Of a DNA stretch of 64,000 nt, positions 59,601 through 64,000 are shown piece by piece. Where the stretch lies: positions 45,983-109,982 of the forward strand of contig NZ_JBALOQ010000046.1 in NCBI RefSeq assembly GCF_036962705.1, in the 5' to 3' direction. How positions within the stretch are numbered: position 1 is the first letter of the stretch; each line of letters starts with the position of its first letter. The notes beneath the pieces are model-generated. The model was given only the letters and a program-made list of their open reading frames with translations, was not told the origin of the DNA and made no database searches. Source of the DNA: Ferdinandcohnia sp036962705. Its GTDB lineage: Bacteria; Bacillota; Bacilli; Bacillales; Bacillaceae_L. A program made the position numbers and the translations under genes.

Positions 59601-60473
59601 ATGAAACAGGTAGAGCTTATAAATAAAATAGAAAACCTATCGATATGGAAAAAAGGCGGTCAACGTGCTCCGCATAAACCATTATGAATATTGTTAGCAT
59701 TAGGTGAGTTCCAATCAAAGAAATCCAATATGTTTCTTTATGAAGAATTTAAGCCCAAGTTGACTCAATTATTGGTTGATTTTGGACCAATTCGCAAATC
59801 TTATCATCCTGAAGAACCATTTGTAAGATTGACCAGAGATGGAATATGGCAACTAAGTAAAGAAGTAAATAAAAGTGATCCCTCTAACAAGATATTGTTA
59901 CAGAATGAAATTAAAGGTGGATTTACACACGAAGTAGTCAATCTATTAAATATGGATCCATCACTGCTATCTAAGATAGCCCAAATAATTTTGGATAAAC
60001 ATTTTCCGGATACAATCCATGAAGATATTTTAACTGCTGTAGGATTAGATTTAGAATATAGTTCTAAGAGAAAACGAGATCCAAAATTTAGAGAAAGAAT
60101 ATTAAGAGCTTATGGCTACAGTTGTGCTGTATGCGGATTTAACGTACGTTTAGCACATACATTAGATGGAGTAGAGGCTGCTCATATTAAATGGCATCAA
60201 GCAGGAGGACCAGATTCCGAGAACAATGGAATCGCGCTATGTTCACTTCACCATAAATTATTTGATAGAGGAGTTTTCACAATATCGGATAACAGGCAAA
60301 TGATTGTATCCCAGGAAGCGCATGGTACTCATGGTTTTGAAGAATGGTTAATGAAATATCATGGTGAAGTAATACGAGAACCAATCCAATCCTTCTACAA
60401 TCCAGATACTGCTTATCTAGGGTGGCATATACGGGAGGTTTTCCGGGGACCGGAAAGATATGTTATTAATTAA
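59601..60473 (+). pseudogene. phosphorothioate-DNA-dependent-type HNH endonuclease with an in-frame stop
   Basis: From the ATG at 59601 the frame reads MKQVELINKIENLSIWKKGG, then QRAPHKPL, then TGA at 59685-59687, and goes on in the same frame as ILLALGEFQSKKSN to 60473. The whole, 290 codons, resembles the family of sulfur-binding-domain HNH restriction enzymes (McrA-like) that cut phosphorothioated DNA. FVRLTRDGIWQL near 68 belongs to the binding domain. The HNH part near 180-235 has CAVCGFNVRLAHTLDGVEAA, then HIKWH, and ALCSLHHKLFDRG. The normal residue at the stop is Leu, so one base change explains it. No good ribosome binding site precedes 59601. No dnd genes are in the window. Confidence 0.8.
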
Positions 60474-60661
60474 TCTAATCCGATTGCTGAAAACGCTCCC
60501 CATTGTCTCCAGAATTTCTAATTATCACCTATCGCAATGCTTTTTAACTTTAAAAAAACTAAACAAATGTTTGTGCAACCATGGAAAAAATAGACAATGA
60601 AATAGCACTACATCAACAAAATTATCTTTTGTGAACAAAAATTAGCGATCAAGTGCTTTTT

Positions 60662-61648
60662 CTAACAGTAAGCCTTAAGCCGTTCCTCAAACAATCTTTT
60701 CTTAGCTTCAAATTCCGAATCAAAAACCGGTTTTTCTGGCTGGTAGTCATCCTTGAGCCACTCCGGAATGTATTCTTTTCGGACTGGTTTTCTATAGGTT
60801 TGCTGCTGCTTTTGTCTTTGGTATGAATGGTGCGCACACTGTATTTCATTAATAGTTCGGTATCCCTTGCTACACCAATCTTTAAGTACCGCCTCCACAT
60901 AGTTCCATCGGTTCGATCCATTTTCTAAAGCAAGTTTCATTGCCTCTATGACTAGTTCACTAGATAATTCCGTACACCATGATTTAATTATTTTCGCATA
61001 ATAGTTTCCGATTTTTCCAAACCCATTTTGTTCAAAAAATTGAAACGCATCTTTTTCGTCTTCTGTTTCAAATGCGTGTTTTGATGAAGAAGAAGTCTCT
61101 GATGTATTCTCTGATGTAATCTCTGTAGTAATCTTTGGTATTGCTCTGCTCATATTGGACACATCGACTGCCCAAGTTGAACACATCATCTGTTCATTCT
61201 GAGTAGATGGGCTGTCCATTTTGAGCACATCGTCTGCTCCATTTGGACACATCGATTCTTCATGGTCGGGTTGGGGGATTTCGGACTTTACTTCTACGTC
61301 TTGCTGCAATTCATTATCATCCGCTTTTAGTTCGTCTACTTTTTCATAATTGATTGAGTACCATTTTGTGTGATCCATTTTCATTTTGTTGAAATTCCCG
61401 GAAGTGAGAAAGCCGTTCTTTTCTAACTTCGAAATGGCCCTCCTAATCGTACTTTTTGAGATCTGGATTTGCTTCGCTAATTCATCATACGTGATATATA
61501 CCCATTTTCGTTCTTGTCGGATATTTTTGCTGCGTTGAAGCCAGTAATGAATCTGTTGGAGAACTACGCTTTCACTTCTTCCAATCTTCTTTGCTAGCGT
61601 TGGTAGAAGAGGTATAGGGCTTTCATTAAGTAGTAATCTTTCGTTCAT
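60662..61648 (-). CDS. DnaD-like replication protein, phage type
   Basis: This 328-residue protein has the layout of phage and plasmid replication initiators that share DnaD domains. An N-terminal winged helix (about 1-110) contains VLQQIHYWLQRSKNIRQERKWVYITY, followed by QISKSTIRRAISKLEKNGFL. A long polar linker with STSTQNEQ-like composition spans about 125-205. A DnaD-like domain follows with FQFFEQNGFGKIGNYYAKII and NRWNYVEAVLKDW near 265, and a basic tail. The ATG at 61648 gives MNERLLLNESPIPLLP, the common beginning of such proteins; a TTG 18 codons earlier overlaps comK. It probably is a relic of a mobile element or a chromosomal DnaD paralogue. Confidence 0.78.
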   Translation of the reverse strand: MNERLLLNESPIPLLPTLAKKIGRSESVVLQQIHYWLQRSKNIRQERKWVYITYDELAKQIQISKSTIRRAISKLEKNGFLTSGNFNKMKMDHTKWYSINYEKVDELKADDNELQQDVEVKSEIPQPDHEESMCPNGADDVLKMDSPSTQNEQMMCSTWAVDVSNMSRAIPKITTEITSENTSETSSSSKHAFETEDEKDAFQFFEQNGFGKIGNYYAKIIKSWCTELSSELVIEAMKLALENGSNRWNYVEAVLKDWCSKGYRTINEIQCAHHSYQRQKQQQTYRKPVRKEYIPEWLKDDYQPEKPVFDSEFEAKKRLFEERLKAYC

Positions 61649-61691
61649 TTGTGGTTGCCATCCTTTTTGCGATATTTTTTCGGGGTTTGTT

Positions 61692-62195
61692 TTATATTCC
61701 AATTAGTGAATGCGCTTGCAATTGTTCCGGTGTTGAATATTGTAAAATGCACATTGCAGTACGCTGGTATTGTTTTTGCAAAACATAATAAGATTCATTC
61801 ATGGAAAGTGTTTGATTATTTTTAAAATGAATAATGGATTGATTGGTTGGACTTTGTATCTTTGGATGAGTAATTGTTTTGATTTGGTGGAAGAAAATCC
61901 AGTTGCACTCAAACGTGGTTGGAGAATGAGTGGGGAATGCGAAGATCTTTCTTCGAGGGTTAATCGGTATTGGTACCTTTTGAATTGCACCAGTTAAATG
62001 GATAACAGCCTTTCGTCTACCTTCATAGGAAGCACCACCTTCTAAGCAGGCTGCTTTAATCATTTGCAAAGGTGTTTGTCTAACAAGAATTCTGTTTTCT
62101 CCTTCAAGGACAATAGCTGAATATTCAAATTCAGCAACGGACAAAATTGCCATTGTTTGAAGATTAATTTCATATTCATTTAGAATTTGTGGCAT
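61692..62195 (-). CDS. comK: competence transcription factor ComK homologue
   Basis: This 167-residue protein is a ComK-family regulator, which in Bacillus drives DNA uptake genes. The typical N-terminus LNEYEINLQTMAILSVAEFE is followed by YSAIVLEGENRILVRQTPLQMIKAACLEGGASYEGRRKAV in order, and by PIPINPRRKIFAFPTHSP near 92-109, which is the DNA-binding ComK core. It is shorter than the 192 residues of B. subtilis ComK, with a divergent C-terminus. The ATG at 62195 follows AAAGGAGAG. It lies upstream of the DnaD-like gene on the same strand. Whether the cell is competent cannot be told from this gene. Confidence 0.9.
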   Translation of the reverse strand: MPQILNEYEINLQTMAILSVAEFEYSAIVLEGENRILVRQTPLQMIKAACLEGGASYEGRRKAVIHLTGAIQKVPIPINPRRKIFAFPTHSPTTFECNWIFFHQIKTITHPKIQSPTNQSIIHFKNNQTLSMNESYYVLQKQYQRTAMCILQYSTPEQLQAHSLIGI

Positions 62196-62313
62196 GAGGT
62201 TCTCTCCTTTATGGGGTTGTTTTTCGGGGATTTTATTTTGATAAAGCATATTGGTCATAAGATGATATATTCTAGGATGTAAAGTGGTAGAAATTCAAAA
62301 TGTAAGGTATTAC

Positions 62314-62661
62314 TTATCTTTGGGATCGAAGATGATCAATGGACTCAATTAGCGCTTTGTTAATTTTCAATAATTCCTTCTGTACCTCGATTGGTTGATC
62401 TTCTAGCATGTCTACGAATGATAAAAGAATTTGTTGCCTTTTTACAAGATTCACAATTTCATAGTTTGTAAATAGCTGTTCAAGTGATATTTCTAGAGCC
62501 TGGCAAATTCTTTCTAAAACTTCTAGTGAAGCTTTTGTTTTTGCGCGCTCAATTTCTCCTACATAATTCTCTGTAATGTTAACCCGTTTAGCAAGTTCTT
62601 GCTGCGTAAGATTTCTCTCCATTCGATACTTTCGTACCCTTTGACCTACCATCTCAAACAT
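62314..62661 (-). CDS. XRE-family HTH regulator
   Basis: This 115-residue protein has an N-terminal Cro/CI-type helix-turn-helix: VGQRVRKYRMERNLTQQELA, KRVNITENYVGEIERAKTKAS, then LEVLERICQALEISLEQLF, ending near residue 65. The C-terminal half is a helical dimerisation region. The ATG at 62661 has AGAGGTG upstream; a longer reading would add 16 residues without a ribosome binding site. It is transcribed away from the tandem repeats at 62857-62925, which lie within its upstream region, so these may be its operators. The target genes are unknown. Confidence 0.88.
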   Translation of the reverse strand: MFEMVGQRVRKYRMERNLTQQELAKRVNITENYVGEIERAKTKASLEVLERICQALEISLEQLFTNYEIVNLVKRQQILLSFVDMLEDQPIEVQKELLKINKALIESIDHLRSQR

Positions 62662-62856
62662 AAAATCACCTCTAGAAATAGTAAATCTTAGAAATGAAAA
62701 AATGTACACAAACTATCAGATGGATTTTTTATTGTAATACCAACTAATAGTTTGGTTTTTGTGACAAATGTTTGAACTTTTTTCTTTTTATCTACTTAAT
62801 TGCCAGTTTTGTTTGGTCTTTTTGATAGAATGACTACTCGCTTTAAGATCTTTTAT

Positions 62857-62925
62857 CGATTCGTCATACGATACGTCCACGACTCGTCACACTATACGTA
62901 TACGACTCGTTATACGACACGTGGA
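62857..62925. repeat. three tandem 23-bp repeats
   Basis: Three units of 23 bp follow without gaps, at 62857-62879, 62880-62902 and 62903-62925. Each starts CGAYTCGTYAYACKA and continues TACGTNNA or a close variant; the second unit ends ACGTATA. A weak fourth unit may lie at 62834-62856. The stretch is much richer in CG steps than its surroundings and lies in the 443-base space between the HTH gene and the DUF1659 gene. A frame across it exists but gives no sensible protein. They may be operator or iteron-like binding sites. Confidence 0.75.
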
Positions 62926-63104
62926 CAAAAAGAAAAAGAAAAAGAAAATAAAAAACAACAAGATCTTTATCCAAATATGGAGAATGATCTAAAAAGGATG
63001 TTCCCTCAGAGTTATTGGTTCATTTCTTTTTTAAAAAAATCATATTGGATGCCCCATTTAACCCCTTACCTCTCTATAACATAGGTGTAAAGGAGGTGAG
63101 GGAC

Positions 63105-63335
63105 ATGGCAGCAACACAGGATATTCAACGTACACAGTTACGCTTTGTATTTGAAAACGGGATTGATGACAAAGGAAAGATGACATACAAAAACAAAAAC
63201 TACAACAACATCAACCCAGTTGTATCAGCTAATGAATTGTATTCAGTAGCCATTGCAATTGAAAAGCTTCAAACACTACAACTTGTTAGCTTCGAGCGCA
63301 ATAACAGCTATTCATTAGCTGGTGATGGCAAGTAA
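63105..63335 (+). CDS. DUF1659 protein
   Basis: This 76-residue protein fits DUF1659, small Bacillus proteins of unknown function. It begins MAATQDIQRTQLRFVFENGI and has a YNNINPVVSANELYSVAIAI middle part. AAGGAGGTGAGGGAC precedes the ATG at 63105; a longer reading has no site. The DUF2922 and YvrJ genes follow closely, a common arrangement in Bacillus. Confidence 0.85.
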   Translation: MAATQDIQRTQLRFVFENGIDDKGKMTYKNKNYNNINPVVSANELYSVAIAIEKLQTLQLVSFERNNSYSLAGDGK

Positions 63336-63371
63336 GATTGAAACCAATTTTAAGGAAAGGGGGAATAAAAA

Positions 63372-63587
63372 GTGGCAAAAACACTAGAAATGCAATTTAT
63401 CAATGAGGATGGAAAAACTGCAACAGTTTCCATTGAAAATCCGATCGAACCGGTTGACGCAGTGGCGGTTTCCGCTGCGATGGATCTCATCGTATCAACA
63501 AATGTGTTCCTAACATCTGGCGGTCCGATTATCGAGAAAAAAGGCGCACGTCTTGTCGAGCGTAATGTTGAATCATTGGAATTTTAA
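63372..63587 (+). CDS. DUF2922 protein
   Basis: This 71-residue protein fits DUF2922: MQFINEDGKTATVSIENPIE is followed by a helix DAVAVSAAMDLIVSTNVF and a strand GARLVERNVES. It begins with GTG at 63372 after GGAAAGGGGG. It lies 36 bases behind the DUF1659 gene, in the usual pair. The function is unknown. Confidence 0.85.
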   Translation: MAKTLEMQFINEDGKTATVSIENPIEPVDAVAVSAAMDLIVSTNVFLTSGGPIIEKKGARLVERNVESLEF

Positions 63588-63652
63588 TGAGATCGGGCCA
63601 ACTCTCTTCTAGGGAGTTGGCTCTACTTTTTTTAAAGGAAGGAGGAGTCTTG

Positions 63653-63823
63653 GTGGAGCAGCTAATGCCTTTTATTCAAGAGGTGGGCTTTCCTGTTGTC
63701 GTGACATTCTATCTATTGCATCGGATTGAAACAAAGCTTGATAGTGTCATTGACTCGATTCAAATGCTGCCACAAAGCATGAAGGCCGACCCACCTTATG
63801 AACCGAAGAAAAATATCTTATAA
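63653..63823 (+). CDS. YvrJ-family protein
   Basis: This 56-residue protein has one membrane helix, PFIQEVGFPVVVTFYLLHRI, followed by ETKLDSVIDSIQML and a charged tail, which is the YvrJ pattern. GAAGGAGGAG lies before the GTG at 63653; a TTG one codon earlier is nearly as good. It completes the DUF1659/DUF2922/YvrJ trio and is followed by a terminator. Confidence 0.82.
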   Translation: MEQLMPFIQEVGFPVVVTFYLLHRIETKLDSVIDSIQMLPQSMKADPPYEPKKNIL

Positions 63824-63831
63824 GTACGAAG

Positions 63832-63862
63832 ACACCTGGCGAATTACGTCAGGTGTTTTTTA
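63832..63862 (+). terminator. terminator after the yvrJ-like gene
   Basis: ACACCTG and CAGGTGT form a 7-bp stem followed by TTTTT. No further gene is seen from here to the end of the window. Confidence 0.78.
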
Positions 63863-64000
63863 TAGATAAAACCATTATTTGAGAACTATAAGGGCTTTTT
63901 AAAAGGGTAATTTTAATGTAGTTTAAGGTGTGAAAAATCAAAAGTGCTTTATTGGGAAAAGAATATGAAAACTCACCAATTTGAAGTGAACCAAAAAAGT

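Noticed and set aside
62800..63084. An open frame of 94 codons across the 23-bp repeats
   Set aside because: The repeat length is not a multiple of three, the translation is dominated by repeated Arg/Tyr/Thr and Lys/Glu runs, and no ribosome binding site precedes it. I treat the stretch as non-coding.
1..64000. CRISPR array or tRNA genes
   Set aside because: No regularly spaced direct repeats other than the three contiguous 23-bp units, and no cloverleaf-like stretches were noticed on either strand by eye.

Overview
The window is low-GC Firmicute DNA and most likely comes from a Bacillaceae chromosome (Bacillus, Neobacillus, Cytobacillus or a close relative). Strong AGGAGG-type ribosome binding sites, hairpin-plus-T terminators, a ComK homologue, a DUF1659/DUF2922/YvrJ gene trio and a preQ1-I riboswitch all fit. 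No tRNA, rRNA or CRISPR array was seen.

Bases 1-4910 hold a sugar or amide catabolic operon (the tail of a phosphotriesterase-like protein, a creatininase-family hydrolase, a KDGP-aldolase-like enzyme and a SIS-domain protein), then a CutC-like gene and an unknown gene. Bases 5029-14210 form a hydantoinase-type catabolic locus: HMG-CoA-lyase-like enzyme and GntR/FCD regulator on the minus strand, and isochorismatase-like amidase, HyuA, HyuB, class III CoA-transferase, NTF2-like protein and Asp/Glu-racemase-like protein on the plus strand. TTGTATACAA occurs four times exactly and once with one mismatch in its promoter regions and is probably the operator of the GntR protein. Bases 14399-24945 are a patchwork: a DUF4349 lipoprotein, an atypical Nramp-like transporter with a LarA-like protein, an AtoE-type transporter whose 3' end is also present as a detached copy, a secreted M28 aminopeptidase, a Nudix enzyme, and several decayed genes (cupredoxin with a nonsense codon, iron alcohol dehydrogenase with a 1-base deletion, a scrap of a helicase N-terminus). 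At 25052-28207 lies an intact PLD/helicase/DUF3427 protein.

The centre of the window, about 29.6-59.5 kb, is a Dpd-type DNA 7-deazaguanine modification and restriction island. Its left module (29645-37056) has a DpdA-like transglycosylase with an extra N-terminal domain, an orphan protein, a second shorter transglycosylase-like protein, and a small protein plus P-loop ATPase that look like diverged paralogues of DpdG and DpdH. A decayed IS1182-like element (37072-37923) sits in the terminator that ends this module. The right module (38115-56000) has the restriction-side genes dpdE, F, G, H, I, J, K and D in nearly overlapping order. A preQ1-I riboswitch and terminator then precede queC-queD-queE-folE, which make preQ0 from GTP; queF is absent. 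A VUT/YhhQ-like transporter closes the island. The promoters of dpdA and of this transporter carry the same palindrome, AAGAAC-N4-GTTCTT, which resembles a Gram-positive LexA box. I do not recognise dpdB or dpdC. The doubled transglycosylase and doubled G/H pair make this an unusual version of the Dpd system.

Downstream are a nonsense-interrupted gene for an HNH nuclease of the phosphorothioate-DNA-dependent type, a DnaD-like replication protein, comK, a small HTH regulator, three 23-bp tandem repeats, and the DUF1659/DUF2922/YvrJ trio. All identifications come from reading motifs and gene order; no database search was run.
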